Shown piece after piece: positions 14,630-24,192 of a stretch of DNA of 64,000 nucleotides. Below the pieces are notes generated by a model. That model searched no databases, was not told where the DNA came from, and saw only the letters and a list, made by a program, of their open reading frames with translations. This stretch comes from Polyangiaceae bacterium. Its GTDB lineage: Bacteria > Myxococcota_A > Polyangia > Polyangiales > Polyangiaceae. The position numbers and the translations under genes were made by a program. Position 1 is the first letter of the stretch. The number at the start of each line of letters is the position of its first letter. The DNA lies in NCBI GenBank assembly GCA_025936115.1, contig JAICTZ010000015.1, positions 1 through 64,000 on the forward strand, written 5' to 3'.

Positions 14630-15205
14630 GCGAAGCTCCGTGAGCGCGCAGGGCTGCGAGACCACCCGCGCGTCGATCTCACATACTAGGGCACACGCGG
14701 ACAGCCGCTCGCAATTTCTTCCCCCTCACCAGAAGATTGGTCGCGTCTTATGCGACACGACGGCCGAGTGTGCGCGAAGGTGCGTTCGTGATGGCGCAAG
14801 CTGCTCGAGCTCGAACTGCTCGAGTGCCAGACCGCTCCACTTCGAGCGCTGCCTCTCTAACGAGTGTCCGCGGCGCGTGCGACGACGGCCCCTCACGCAT
14901 GCGAGACGACCCCCTCACGCACGACGTCACCGTTCACGAGCGCGAATCAAGAGCACGAGCGCCAACCTACCGGTGCTCGCGACGACGCAGCAGCAGGGCG
15001 GCGAGCTCATGGCGAGTCGCCCCGCCGCGCGTGGACGCCTGAACGTCGTCCCGCGATCCCTTGCCCCGGGGCGGAAAGGAACCTCAACGTGGTCAACTAG
15101 GTTGGCTAGCGCGCGGAGCGGCTATAAAACGGCTCCTGCGCGCGCCGCACGCCGGACTTCCGGTGGCGTGCCGCCCTCGCGCGAGGCCGCGCTTGAGTCG
15201 CGCGG
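14630..15205. promoter_or_regulatory. Divergent intergenic region between the twin surface proteins
   Basis: These 576 bp separate the two divergent giant genes and hold no convincing gene. Visible elements are direct repeats CCCCTCACGCA at 14889-14899 and 14911-14921 (22-bp spacing), direct repeats CTGCTCGAG at 14801-14809 and 14816-14824, and an AT-rich TATAAA at 15123-15128 with TTGGCT 15 bp upstream. The last is a weak candidate promoter for the plus-strand gene. A TAGTAT on the minus strand (14683-14688) might serve the other gene, but no properly spaced -35 is visible. Confidence 0.4.
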
Positions 15206-18200
15206 ATGGACGAGCATAGTGTGCACACCGTGGCACACCTTTCGGGCTTTGGTGGGATTCGGTTCAGAGCGCTCGTTACCTTCTTCGCTCCGCTCCTCGC
15301 GCTTGTGGCGGCGTGCGGCGACGTACCGACGGTCAGCTCACCCGGTAAAGGCGGGCTGAATCCGTCGGCCGGCGGCTCGTCCGGCGCGGGTGCCGGCAGC
15401 GGTGGAACCGGTCTCGTCGGCACGGGCGGTACCATCAGCCCCGGCGACCAAGGCGGCCAAGGCAACGACTCGAGCGGCGGCGCTCCCGATAACGGCCCGG
15501 CTGTCTGCGGCAACGGGCACGTCGAAATCGGCGAGCTCTGCGACGACGGTAACACCGACGACGACGACGGCTGCAGCGGCGACTGCTCGACGGTCGATCC
15601 CGACTACTTCTGCGCCGACGGCGAACCCTGCATTCGCGTCGTCACTTGCGGCAACGGCGTCATCGAAGGCGACGAGGTCTGCGACGACGGCAACACCGAC
15701 GACCACGACGGCTGCAGCTCGGGCTGCGACGCGATCGACGACGGCTACGTCTGCGTCAAGCCGGGCGAGCTCTGTGTGGCCCTGCCCGTGTGCGGCAACG
15801 GCGCGCGCGAGCACGGCGAAGCCTGCGACGACGGCAACAGCGACGACAAGGACGGCTGTAGCTCGAGCTGCGAGGTCGAGAAGGGCTACTTCTGCCCGCC
15901 CGACAAATCGTGCGTGAAGCTCGTGTGCGGCGACGGCAGCCGCACTCCCGACGAAGCCTGCGACGACGGCAACAGCGATGACGGCGACGGCTGTTCGTCC
16001 GCTTGCAACGTGGAGAGCGGCTGGCAATGCGGCTCGAGCGGCTGCCGCCCCATTTGCGGCGACGGCCGCATGCTCGGCGGCGAAGCCTGCGACGATCACA
16101 ACACCGCGAGCGGCGACGGCTGCTCGTCCGCCTGCAAGGTCGAGCCCTTCTACCAGTGCACGAAGGCGGACCCGAGCGTGTGCACGTCGACCATCGTCTG
16201 CGGTGACGGCACGCTCTCGCCAGGCGAGGTGTGCGACCCCGGCATCGCCGGCGAACAAGCTTGCTACAGCCCGACGGAGAACGCCGCGCTCGCGTGCAAG
16301 GCGTTCGACACGGGCCTCGTGAATCCGCCCGTCTGCAACAACGGCGTCGTCGAGTACATGGAAGGCTGCGACGGCAACGTCACGGGTTGCACCAACTGCA
16401 CGGTCGATCCCGGATACGTGTGTCCCGCGGCGGGCATTTGCTTCAAACTGCCGAAATGCGGCGACGGCGTGCTGCAAGCCGGCGAGGAGTGCGACGTCGG
16501 ACTGACGAGCGGCCCGGGTTGTACCGACTGCACGATTGACGACGGTTACTTCTGCTCGGGCGAGCCGTCGCTTTGCGTCGCGTCCGTCTGCGGCGACGGC
16601 GTCCGCGCGCCGAACGAGCAGTGCGACGACGGCGCGAAAGCCAACGGCGACGGCTGCTCCTCGACGTGCACGATCGAGACTGGCTGGGCTTGTCCGCCGG
16701 ACCTCGGCTGCTCACCGGTGTGCGGCGACGGCATCCGCACGGCGACGGAAGAATGCGATCCTACGCCGGCGAACACGACCGCCTGTACCAACTGCAAGCT
16801 CAACGCGGGCTACACCTGCGGCACGAACGGCCTCGGCCCCTGCGCGGCTACGGCTTGCGGCAACGGCACCAAGGAGCCGGGCGAAGGCTGCGACGACCAT
16901 AACTTCGTCGCGGGTGACGGCTGCGGGCCGACGTGCCAGCTCGAGCCCCCTGTGACGGTCGGCCCCGATCCGGTCGTTGCCGTCACGTGTGGCGACGGCC
17001 TCATCACCGGATCGGAGGGCTGCGACGACGGGAACAAGACGAACGGCGACGGCTGCAGCTCCACCTGCCAAGTCGAAAAGGGTTGGACCTGCTCGGGCGC
17101 GGTGACTTACCCGGACTCGATCGCGTTCAAGGTGACGTACCGCGACTTCAAGCAGCGCAGCGAGACCGGTGGCCACCCTCACATGAAGGTGTCAGGCGCG
17201 ACGCCACCCAACTCCGGGAATGACCCGGGCATCGTCGGTACGGTCTGCACGACGAGCAACGCGGGGAGCTGTGGCCGCCTCGACAGCGAAGGCAAGCCCA
17301 CCTACGTCGGCACGGGCACGCACGCCACGATTGATTACACGGGGGACAATCTGAGCGCGACCTATCACCAGAATGCGTTCAAGCTCTGGTACCGCGACAC
17401 CAACAGCGACAACGTCAACGACGCGCTGTCGGAGGCCGACGGCAATACGAGCACGAACACCCCGATCGTCATCAGCCCAAATCCCGCGACCGCCCCGGCC
17501 GGCGGCGACACGCTCACGCTCACCAAGACGGCAAACCTCAACCAACCGACGGTGAAGGCCTCGTACCAATACTCGGCCACGTCGTTCTTTCCGCTCGACA
17601 GCCGCGGCTACGGCACCACGCCGGGGCAGACGCACAACTTCCAGTTCACCAGCGAGCTCCGTTACTTCTTCCAGTATCAGGGCGGCGAGACGCTCACGTT
17701 CTACGGCGACGACGACGTCTGGGTCTTCATCAACGGCCGGCTGGCGGTCGACATCGGCGGGATCCATACACAGCTCGATGGGCGGGTCGTTCTTGGCGAC
17801 GACGGCGCGGACGGAACGCAGACGGAGAGCAACTGTTCGATCAACGGCTCCGACAACATTGCGACCGCGACGCTCACCGCTTGCGCCCTCACGGGCAACG
17901 AGGCGACTGACGGGACCGACAAGCGCTTCGGCTTAACGAAGGGCGGCGTCTACGAGATCGTCGTGTTCCAGGCCGAGCGCCACCCGGTCGAGTCGCACTA
18001 CCAACTCACGCTCGACGGCTTCCTCGCCCCCCGCTCCTTCTGCCAAACGACCTGCGGCGACGGCATCAAAGCGGGCACGGAGCAGTGCGACAGCGGCCCG
18101 AACATGCCGACGACCGGCTACGGCACCTGCTTGAAGACCTGCACGATCCAGTTCTGCGGGGACGGCACGGTCAACGGCACCGAGCAGTGCGACAATCGTA

Positions 18201-19354
18201 CGAACGCGACGCTCTACGGCACGAGCGGCTGCGCGCCCGGCTGCGTCTTGCCAGCCAAATGCGGCGACGGCGTGCTGCAGGCCGGCTTCAACGAGGAGTG
18301 CGACAAGGGCAGCGCCAACGCCAACGGTGTCTACGGCGGCTGCACGACCAGCTGCAAGCTCGGCCCGTATTGCGGGGACGGCACCGTCAACGGCACCGAG
18401 CAGTGCGACACGCCCGGCGCGTTCACGACGTACGGCTCGAGCTCCGGCAAGTGCAATTACGACTGCAAGTTCGCGCCCTACTGCGGTGACGGCGTGCGCA
18501 ACGGCACCGAGCTCTGCGACGGCAGCGCCGGCTGCAACGCTCAATGCGAGTTCGCCGAATTCTGCGGTGACGGGCTGAAGGAGGGCGACGAACAGTGCGA
18601 CTATGGCCAATTCGGCTTCGACGGCTCGCCGAAAGACGCGCCCTACGGCGGCTGCACGACCGCGTGCGAGCTCGGCCCGTACTGCGGCGACGCCAAGGCG
18701 CAGGCGAGCGACGGCGAGGAATGCGACAAAGGCTCGAAGAACGTCGACGACACGTACGACGGCTGCACGACCGCGTGCCTGCTCGGACCGCGTTGCGGTG
18801 ACGGCGTCGTCGAGCAGGGCGCCGGCGAGAGCTGCGACAACGGCTTCAACGAAGACGACTACGCCTATCCAGGCGACATGAACGCGTGCGGGCCCGATTG
18901 CAAGGCGGTGCCCTACTGCGGCGACGGCAAGGTCCAGAGCGCCTTCGAGCTCTGCGACGACGGCAAAGACAACGCCGACGACGCCTACAACGGCTGCACT
19001 ACCACCTGCGAATGGGGTCCGTATTGCGGCGACTCGATCAAGAACGGCTCCGAAGCCTGCGACGACGGCCCGAACAACAAAGCCTACTCGGCTGACGGCA
19101 GCGGTTGCAGCTACGAGTGCACGAAGAATCTGCCGTACTGCGGCGACGGGGTGCGCAACGGCCCCGAGCAGTGCGACGACGGCAAGGCCAAGAACACCGG
19201 CGCCTACGGCGGCTGCAATGCCGACTGCACCAACGCGCCCTACTGCGGCGACAAGATCATCCAGAAGTCGGACCACGAGCAGTGCGACGACGGTCCGACC
19301 GGCAGCCTGAAGTGCACGCCGACCTGCAAGGTGCGGAACGAAGTGCCGCGCTGA
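15206..19354 (+). CDS. Second giant Cys-repeat lipoprotein with fibro-slime domain
   Basis: A 1382-residue predicted lipoprotein. Lipobox LALVAACGD lies near residue 37. From the ATG at 15206 the leader begins with acidic MDEHS, which is unusual, so the in-frame GTG at 15230 (leader MAHLSGFGG) may be the real start. Twelve DUF4215-type repeats precede a fibro-slime domain at about residues 634-946 (SIAFKVTYRDF, FYGDDDVWVFINGRL), and twelve shorter-loop Cys repeats follow. It ends KVRNEVPR. Domain order, linker composition and whole blocks match the divergent neighbour at 9737-14629. The stop lies 11 bp from the end of the convergent kinase gene. It is probably displayed on the cell surface or in the extracellular matrix; the name fibro-slime comes from a Dictyostelium-related domain. 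Confidence 0.9.
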   Translation: MDEHSVHTVAHLSGFGGIRFRALVTFFAPLLALVAACGDVPTVSSPGKGGLNPSAGGSSGAGAGSGGTGLVGTGGTISPGDQGGQGNDSSGGAPDNGPAVCGNGHVEIGELCDDGNTDDDDGCSGDCSTVDPDYFCADGEPCIRVVTCGNGVIEGDEVCDDGNTDDHDGCSSGCDAIDDGYVCVKPGELCVALPVCGNGAREHGEACDDGNSDDKDGCSSSCEVEKGYFCPPDKSCVKLVCGDGSRTPDEACDDGNSDDGDGCSSACNVESGWQCGSSGCRPICGDGRMLGGEACDDHNTASGDGCSSACKVEPFYQCTKADPSVCTSTIVCGDGTLSPGEVCDPGIAGEQACYSPTENAALACKAFDTGLVNPPVCNNGVVEYMEGCDGNVTGCTNCTVDPGYVCPAAGICFKLPKCGDGVLQAGEECDVGLTSGPGCTDCTIDDGYFCSGEPSLCVASVCGDGVRAPNEQCDDGAKANGDGCSSTCTIETGWACPPDLGCSPVCGDGIRTATEECDPTPANTTACTNCKLNAGYTCGTNGLGPCAATACGNGTKEPGEGCDDHNFVAGDGCGPTCQLEPPVTVGPDPVVAVTCGDGLITGSEGCDDGNKTNGDGCSSTCQVEKGWTCSGAVTYPDSIAFKVTYRDFKQRSETGGHPHMKVSGATPPNSGNDPGIVGTVCTTSNAGSCGRLDSEGKPTYVGTGTHATIDYTGDNLSATYHQNAFKLWYRDTNSDNVNDALSEADGNTSTNTPIVISPNPATAPAGGDTLTLTKTANLNQPTVKASYQYSATSFFPLDSRGYGTTPGQTHNFQFTSELRYFFQYQGGETLTFYGDDDVWVFINGRLAVDIGGIHTQLDGRVVLGDDGADGTQTESNCSINGSDNIATATLTACALTGNEATDGTDKRFGLTKGGVYEIVVFQAERHPVESHYQLTLDGFLAPRSFCQTTCGDGIKAGTEQCDSGPNMPTTGYGTCLKTCTIQFCGDGTVNGTEQCDNRTNATLYGTSGCAPGCVLPAKCGDGVLQAGFNEECDKGSANANGVYGGCTTSCKLGPYCGDGTVNGTEQCDTPGAFTTYGSSSGKCNYDCKFAPYCGDGVRNGTELCDGSAGCNAQCEFAEFCGDGLKEGDEQCDYGQFGFDGSPKDAPYGGCTTACELGPYCGDAKAQASDGEECDKGSKNVDDTYDGCTTACLLGPRCGDGVVEQGAGESCDNGFNEDDYAYPGDMNACGPDCKAVPYCGDGKVQSAFELCDDGKDNADDAYNGCTTTCEWGPYCGDSIKNGSEACDDGPNNKAYSADGSGCSYECTKNLPYCGDGVRNGPEQCDDGKAKNTGAYGGCNADCTNAPYCGDKIIQKSDHEQCDDGPTGSLKCTPTCKVRNEVPR

Positions 19355-19365
19355 GGGCGCGAAGG

Positions 19366-21093
19366 CTAGGCGGCGTCCGCTTCGAGCTTCTGAAACAGCG
19401 GCTGTAGCTCGGGACGGCGCCGCAGCGGCGCGCAAAAACCCGTGGCGACCTCGAGCAGCTTGGTCTCGAGGTCGTCGGCGGCCTTGCCGTGCTCGCCGAC
19501 GAGCCTCTCGCGTGCCGCGGTTTCCCTTTCGAGGCTCTCCTCATGCTTGCGGAGGGCCGCGCGGAGCTCCTCGATCTGGTATTCGAGATCGGAGACTTCG
19601 CTCCTGCGCTTCTGCACGGCGGCTTCGGCGGCGATGACGTGCACCTTGGCGGCCGCCCAAGCGTCGAGCACGTCGGCGGCCGCGCGGTAAGCGACCGCGA
19701 GATCGGTGTACGGCTCGAGGAACGCCGAGCGCCCTTCCCAGCGCACGACCTCGCGATGCGCGGCGAGCAGGCGTGTCTTGTACTCGTCGAGACTCGCGGC
19801 GAGCGACGCGGCGTGTTGGCTTGCGGCCTTGGCTTCGTCGCGCGCTTTGCTGAGATCGACGCCGAGCGCGTCGACGGCGTGACCGAAGCGCTGGCGAGTC
19901 TCGCGCCCGCGCGCTTCGATCGATTCGAGCGAGCGCTGCTCCTCGACGGCACGGCCCCGGAGCTCGCCGATTTTTCGCACCAGTGTCTTCACGGCGCCGA
20001 GCTTATCGACCAAATCTTGCGGCCGCTGCTCGCCGAACGCGCGCGTGAGCATCTGCTCGAACACCGCCGTGCGGTTGACCCACTGATCGATGGCGACGGG
20101 CGGCAGCGTGCGTGCCCGACCACGCGAGCTCTCGTCCGCGTCGGCGATCTCGATCGGCACGCGCACGCCGAGCGCACCCGAGATGCGCAAGAGATCGGCG
20201 TGCACTCGGTGCGCGTCGACCGGGCGATCCTTCGCCTCCTTGGCCATCAGATCGAGCAGGAGCCGATCGAGCTCTTCGGGGATCGACGGGTCGCGGCTGC
20301 GCAGACTCGGCGGCGGCTCTTTCAGGTGTTTGATGAAAAAGGACGCGATGTCGGACGCCTCGAACGGCAGCCTGCCCGCGAGCATCTCGAACAGCATGAT
20401 GCCCAACGCGTACAGATCCGCCGCCGGCCCCGCGTCGATCGAGGTGATGCGCTCGGGCGCCATGTACTGCGGCGTGCCGAAGACTTCACCCGCACCGGTG
20501 AGCCGCACGTCTTGCATCGAGCGCGCGATGCCGAAGTCGAGCAACTTGACGAAATCGCTCTGCTCGGGCCATTCGGCCAAAAATACGTTCTCGGGCTTGA
20601 GATCGCGATGGATCACCTCGAGGTCGTGAGCACGCGCGAGAGCCCGCGAGATCTGAATCGCGATCGGTAAGGTGCGCTCGAGCGGCATCGGGCCGCGGAA
20701 CAAAAGGTCCGCGAGCGTCTCACCCTCGAGCAGCTCCATCACCAAGAACAAGCTGCCGTCGGGCAGCTCGCCCTGGTCGAAGATCTCGATGATGTTCGGG
20801 TGCGCGAGCTTCTGCGCGGCTTTCGCCTCTCGCCGGAAACGCTCGCGAATGACCTCGTTCTTCGCGAGGGCGGCGTTCATGATCTTCACGGCGCACGGCC
20901 GGTCGACGAGCCGGTGCCGCGCGGCGTACACCGTGGCCATCCCGCCTTCGCCGATCGCGTCTTCCAGCAGGTAGCGCCCGTTGACGATGCTGCCGATGCG
21001 CGGATCTTTGATCGGCGCGAGCGGCGAGCCGCAGATGAAGCACGCGACCGTGTCGTCGGGGAACTTCAGCTTGCACTTCTCGCAAGCCTTCAT
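19366..21093 (-). CDS. Zinc-ribbon Ser/Thr protein kinase with coiled-coil tail
   Basis: A 575-residue cytoplasmic kinase with no membrane segment. A Cys4 zinc ribbon (C4, C7, C18, C21) precedes the kinase domain, which has glycine loop GEGGMATVY (48-56), K70, HRDLKPEN (H162, D164), DFG at 186-188, and the APE motif as MAPERI. All catalytic residues are intact. Residues about 330-560 are strongly charged and helical, a likely coiled coil. The start was set at the ATG at 21093, where the zinc ribbon begins; a GTG-free upstream ATG at 21135 would add 14 residues and cannot be excluded. It converges on the giant lipoprotein gene with only 11 bp between stops. Confidence 0.92.
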   Translation of the reverse strand: MKACEKCKLKFPDDTVACFICGSPLAPIKDPRIGSIVNGRYLLEDAIGEGGMATVYAARHRLVDRPCAVKIMNAALAKNEVIRERFRREAKAAQKLAHPNIIEIFDQGELPDGSLFLVMELLEGETLADLLFRGPMPLERTLPIAIQISRALARAHDLEVIHRDLKPENVFLAEWPEQSDFVKLLDFGIARSMQDVRLTGAGEVFGTPQYMAPERITSIDAGPAADLYALGIMLFEMLAGRLPFEASDIASFFIKHLKEPPPSLRSRDPSIPEELDRLLLDLMAKEAKDRPVDAHRVHADLLRISGALGVRVPIEIADADESSRGRARTLPPVAIDQWVNRTAVFEQMLTRAFGEQRPQDLVDKLGAVKTLVRKIGELRGRAVEEQRSLESIEARGRETRQRFGHAVDALGVDLSKARDEAKAASQHAASLAASLDEYKTRLLAAHREVVRWEGRSAFLEPYTDLAVAYRAAADVLDAWAAAKVHVIAAEAAVQKRRSEVSDLEYQIEELRAALRKHEESLERETAARERLVGEHGKAADDLETKLLEVATGFCAPLRRRPELQPLFQKLEADAA

Positions 21094-21292
21094 GGGCGGT
21101 CGCTCATCATCGCCACAAAGCGGCTCGGCTTCCATCCGCAGGCGCGCTCACCCCCATTTATGCCAATTGTTTCGGAGGCTTGGACGCTCAACATTGCTTC
21201 ACAAATCCCCGAGCACGCTCTTCACACCCGGGCGCCAGGTTCCTCTGCACGGGCGCCCGCCGAGCGGGACGACCGAAAGGAGTGATGCGGAG

Positions 21293-21778
21293 ATGTTCGG
21301 ATTCGTGTTTGGAACGTTGTGCCTCATTGGTCTCGTCCGCTTGGTCGGGCGCGGGCGCTGGGGTCGTCGCTACGGTTACTACGGCCACCATGGGCACTGG
21401 CATGGACACTACCGCGGCTTCGGGCCGCGTGGCGCGCTGAACGCGGCGCTTGCGCGTCTCGATACGGCGCCGGGGCAAGAGAAGGTCATCACCCAAGCGG
21501 TCTCGGACTTCATCGACCAGGCGCGAGCCGAAGGTCGTGAAGTGCGCGACACCCGCCGCGTCGTGGCCGAAGCGCTCCGCGCGGAACGCCTGGACGAGGC
21601 GCGCTTGAACGAGGTGTTCGGCCGGCACGACGCCGCGCTCGAGCACGTACGCCGAGCGGGCGTCGACGCACTACGCAAAGTGCACGAAGCGCTCGACGAG
21701 CGTCAACGCCGCATCTTGGGCGACCTGGTCGAATCGGGCGTGCACGGCTTCGGCTACGGCCGCGGCGCTTGCTGCTGA
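21293..21778 (+). CDS. CpxP/Spy-like periplasmic sensor protein
   Basis: A 161-residue protein with an N-terminal hydrophobic segment (MFGFVFGTLCLIGLVRLVG), a short His/Tyr/Gly-rich stretch (YGYYGHHGHWHGHYRGFG, residues 28-45) and then a helical domain, residues 48-155. This contains LDTAPGQEKVI and LDERQRRILGDLV, which resemble the paired LTxxQ-type motifs of the Spy/CpxP/metal-resistance family. AAAGGAG lies 10 nt before the ATG. It heads a run with a response regulator and histidine kinase, the usual CpxP-CpxR-CpxA arrangement, so it likely modulates that kinase. The His-rich stretch could bind metal (inference). It ends GACC. Confidence 0.75.
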   Translation: MFGFVFGTLCLIGLVRLVGRGRWGRRYGYYGHHGHWHGHYRGFGPRGALNAALARLDTAPGQEKVITQAVSDFIDQARAEGREVRDTRRVVAEALRAERLDEARLNEVFGRHDAALEHVRRAGVDALRKVHEALDERQRRILGDLVESGVHGFGYGRGACC

Positions 21779-21794
21779 GAAAGGAGTGAGGACC

Positions 21795-22079
21795 ATGCGC
21801 AGAAGAATCGGCATCGTGCTACTCGCGCTCGGCACCGTCGCCGGCTTCCGCTTCGGTTTCGCGCGCCTCGGCGGGTACTGCCCGCACGGTTACGGCTGCG
21901 GCGGACCAGGCTTTTACGGCCACGGACGTTTCGGCGACGGCCGGCAAAACATCGAGGATCGCGCCGCGGACGCCTGTGTGCGCGCCGCCGAGCGGGTGCT
22001 CGCCGAACACCGGACGACGCCGGGCACGCCGGCGCCAGCAGCTGGAGCGCCCTCACCGGCGCCGCAGGCGGCCCCGTAA
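21795..22079 (+). CDS. Small secreted Gly/Tyr/Cys-containing protein
   Basis: A 94-residue hypothetical protein. AAGGAG at 21781-21786 precedes the ATG at 21795. A positively charged N-terminus and hydrophobic stretch (MRRRIGIVLLALGTVAG) suggest a signal peptide or anchor. A Gly/Tyr/His/Cys-rich stretch GYCPHGYGCGGPGFYGHGRF follows at about residues 27-46. Then comes a short acidic helix and an Ala/Pro tail. It lies 16 nt after the CpxP-like gene and before the response regulator, so it is probably part of the same envelope-stress operon. I do not recognise a family. Confidence 0.65.
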   Translation: MRRRIGIVLLALGTVAGFRFGFARLGGYCPHGYGCGGPGFYGHGRFGDGRQNIEDRAADACVRAAERVLAEHRTTPGTPAPAAGAPSPAPQAAP

Positions 22080-22118
22080 CCGCGACGCGAATCCGCGAGT
22101 GATAGGCTCGAGGCAGCG

Positions 22119-22802
22119 ATGACGACCCGCGTGCTCGTAGTGGACGACGACGTGCGGCTCTACGAACTCATCGCGAGCTACCTCGGCCAGAACGACGTGA
22201 GCCCGGCGCACGCCCCGAACGGGCGCCGGGCTCTCGAGCTGCTCGAACGGGAAGCGTACGACGCCGTGCTGCTCGACGTGATGATGCCCGAGCTCGACGG
22301 ACTCGCCGTCTTGAAGAAGATCCGCGAACGCTGGCCGGCGCTGCCCGTGTTGATGCTCACGGCCAAGGGCGACGAGACCGATCGCGTCGTCGGCCTCGAG
22401 CTCGGCGCCGACGATTACCTCGCCAAGCCCTTTTCCCCGCGTGAGCTCTTGGCGCGCCTCCGCGCCGTGCTGCGCCGGGTCAATCCCGATCTCGGCCGGC
22501 AGCGCTTGTCCGCCGCGAACGTGGTCGCAGAGGTCGAGACGCGCACGGTGCACGTCGCCGGTAAGCCCGTCGAGCTCACGGGGCTCGAGTTCGATTTGCT
22601 CGTCTGCCTCTTGCGGCGCGCGGGGCAGGTCGTGCCGCGCGCGAGTCTGCTGACTCAGGCGGGACGCTCGGACGTGACGGTGAGCGATCGCACCGTGGAC
22701 GTGCACATCTCACACCTGCGCAAGAAGCTCGGCGACGAGCGGGCGCGGCTGATTCGCACGGTGCGTGGCGTGGGCTACGTGTTGTCGAAGGACGCGACGT
22801 GA
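22119..22802 (+). CDS. OmpR/CpxR-family response regulator
   Basis: A 227-residue regulator. The receiver domain (1-115) has acidic pocket DDD at 9-11, phospho-acceptor D53 in LLDVMMPELDG, and conserved T/K in LTAKGDE. The C-terminal winged helix ends RTVRGVGYVLSKDAT, the classic OmpR-family closing motif. It lies between a CpxP-like gene and a histidine kinase, the same order as cpxP-cpxR-cpxA, and presumably controls envelope-stress genes including its own cluster. It is joined to the kinase gene by a 13-codon minicistron (22799-22840). Confidence 0.93.
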   Translation: MTTRVLVVDDDVRLYELIASYLGQNDVSPAHAPNGRRALELLEREAYDAVLLDVMMPELDGLAVLKKIRERWPALPVLMLTAKGDETDRVVGLELGADDYLAKPFSPRELLARLRAVLRRVNPDLGRQRLSAANVVAEVETRTVHVAGKPVELTGLEFDLLVCLLRRAGQVVPRASLLTQAGRSDVTVSDRTVDVHISHLRKKLGDERARLIRTVRGVGYVLSKDAT

Positions 22803-22840
22803 ACGGAGACGCTCGCGACGTGAACGGAGCGCGTACGTGA
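22799..22840 (+). CDS. Putative 13-residue bridging minicistron
   Basis: GTG at 22799 overlaps the response-regulator stop as GTGA. It reads M-N-G-D-A-R-D-V-N-G-A-R-T and stops at TGA 22838-22840, which overlaps the kinase GTG start (GTGA). It arises from a 16-bp direct repeat (22793-22808 and 22814-22829). It may merely carry terminating ribosomes to the kinase start; no peptide function is claimed. Confidence 0.3.
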   Translation: MNGDARDVNGART

Positions 22841-24192
22841 GGCACTATCGTTCGTTTCGGCACGGGCCGCACGGCGCGCACGGCTGGCACGACGGCTACT
22901 GCGAGGTGCCGCGGCGCGCGCGCCTGCAGCGGCGTCTGTTCCGCTGGTTCGGCGTGACCATCGTCGTCACGTGCCTCGTCGCGGCGCTCGTCGTGAGCCT
23001 CTTCGGACCGGCGTCGCATTTCCGGGACGACTTCACGCGCGTCGAAGCGCTCGCCGGGGCCGAATTCGCGCGCGCTTGGCCGCATGGGAGCGATCGCCGC
23101 GCGCTCGCCGAAAACATCGCGCACGCCTTTCAGGCGGACGTGACGACGACGGATGCCGCGGGCCACGTGCTCGAAAATACGGGACGGCCGTGCCTCGATA
23201 GCCACTACTCGCTACGCGTCGAAGGCCCGCACGGTCTGCTCGGCTTCGTGCACGGCTGCCTGCCGCCGCGGCACTACTCGCCGCACGTGATGCTGCTCGC
23301 GCTCGTCACGGGCGCCGGGATGCTCTGGGCCGCCGCGGGCGCGATCGCACGCAGGCTCACACGACCCCTCGACCAGCTCGTGCGCGTGACGCGCGCCATC
23401 GGCGCGGGCGATCTCGGTGCCCGCGTGCGCCTCGGCCGGCATCAAGCCGGCGAAGTGGGCGCGCTCGCCGACTCCGTCAACGAGATGGCGGCGCGCATCG
23501 AGCGGCAGCTCAAGGAAGAACGCACGCTGCTCGCTGCCGTTTCGCACGAGCTCAGAAGCCCCCTCGCCCGCCTCAGGTTGCTCGTGGAGCTCGCGCGCAG
23601 TGAGGCGAGCTCCGAGCGGCTCGACGAGATCGAACAGGAGCTCGTCGGGCTCGATGCCCTCATCGGCAAGTTGCTCGCGAGCTCGCGGCTCGAATTCGGC
23701 GAGCTCAGACTCGAGACGCTCACGGCCCGGCAAGTCGCGGCGCGCGCGCTGGAGGTCGGCGGGTTTTCGCCCGCGCTGCTCCGCGACGACAGTGACGGCG
23801 CGCTCGTCGAGGTCGACCCGACGCTCATCGGGCGCGCGCTCGGCAACCTGCTCGAAAATGCCGCGCGCCATGGCGGCGCCGTGCAGCGGCTCGCGCTCGA
23901 AGTGACGAACGCGAGCGGCCGGGGTCGCGAGGTTCGCTTCAGCGTCGAGGACGCCGGACCCGGCTTCGAGCCCGAGGTGCTCGAGCACGCGTTCGAAGCC
24001 TTCTACGCGAGGCGTTCGAGCGAGAACGCCAAGGAAAGCGGGTCGCTAGGCCTTGGACTCGCGCTGGTGGCGCGCATCGCGCGCGCGCACGGGGGGCGCG
24101 CTTATGCGGAGAATCGCGGCGGCGAGGCGCGTGCCGAAGAGGGCGCGGGGGCGCGGGCGGTGCTCGCGCTACCCGTGGCCGGCACGCCGTGA
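22837..24192 (+). CDS. CpxA-like sensor histidine kinase
   Basis: A 451-residue membrane kinase. The GTG at 22837 was chosen because GGAG lies 7 nt upstream and the first residues (RHYRSFRHGPHGAHGWHDGY) are His-rich, like its CpxP-like neighbour. Membrane segments lie at about 35-55 and 148-170 around a periplasmic loop of about 90 residues. A HAMP domain follows, then HisKA with H237 in AVSHELRSPLARLR, N box LGNLLENAARHGG, G1 EDAGPGFEP and G2 GSLGLGLALV. It pairs with the response regulator just upstream. Its stop overlaps the next gene's GTG (GTGA). Confidence 0.92.
   Translation: MRHYRSFRHGPHGAHGWHDGYCEVPRRARLQRRLFRWFGVTIVVTCLVAALVVSLFGPASHFRDDFTRVEALAGAEFARAWPHGSDRRALAENIAHAFQADVTTTDAAGHVLENTGRPCLDSHYSLRVEGPHGLLGFVHGCLPPRHYSPHVMLLALVTGAGMLWAAAGAIARRLTRPLDQLVRVTRAIGAGDLGARVRLGRHQAGEVGALADSVNEMAARIERQLKEERTLLAAVSHELRSPLARLRLLVELARSEASSERLDEIEQELVGLDALIGKLLASSRLEFGELRLETLTARQVAARALEVGGFSPALLRDDSDGALVEVDPTLIGRALGNLLENAARHGGAVQRLALEVTNASGRGREVRFSVEDAGPGFEPEVLEHAFEAFYARRSSENAKESGSLGLGLALVARIARAHGGRAYAENRGGEARAEEGAGARAVLALPVAGTP

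Noticed and set aside
14683..14714. Minus-strand promoter TTGCGA / TAGTAT for the giant lipoprotein
   Set aside because: Spacing is 20 bp, too long for a standard promoter; kept only as a mention.
15230..15245. Possible sigma54 promoter TGGCAC...
   Set aside because: The GC element at -12 is missing and the site lies at the start of the coding region.
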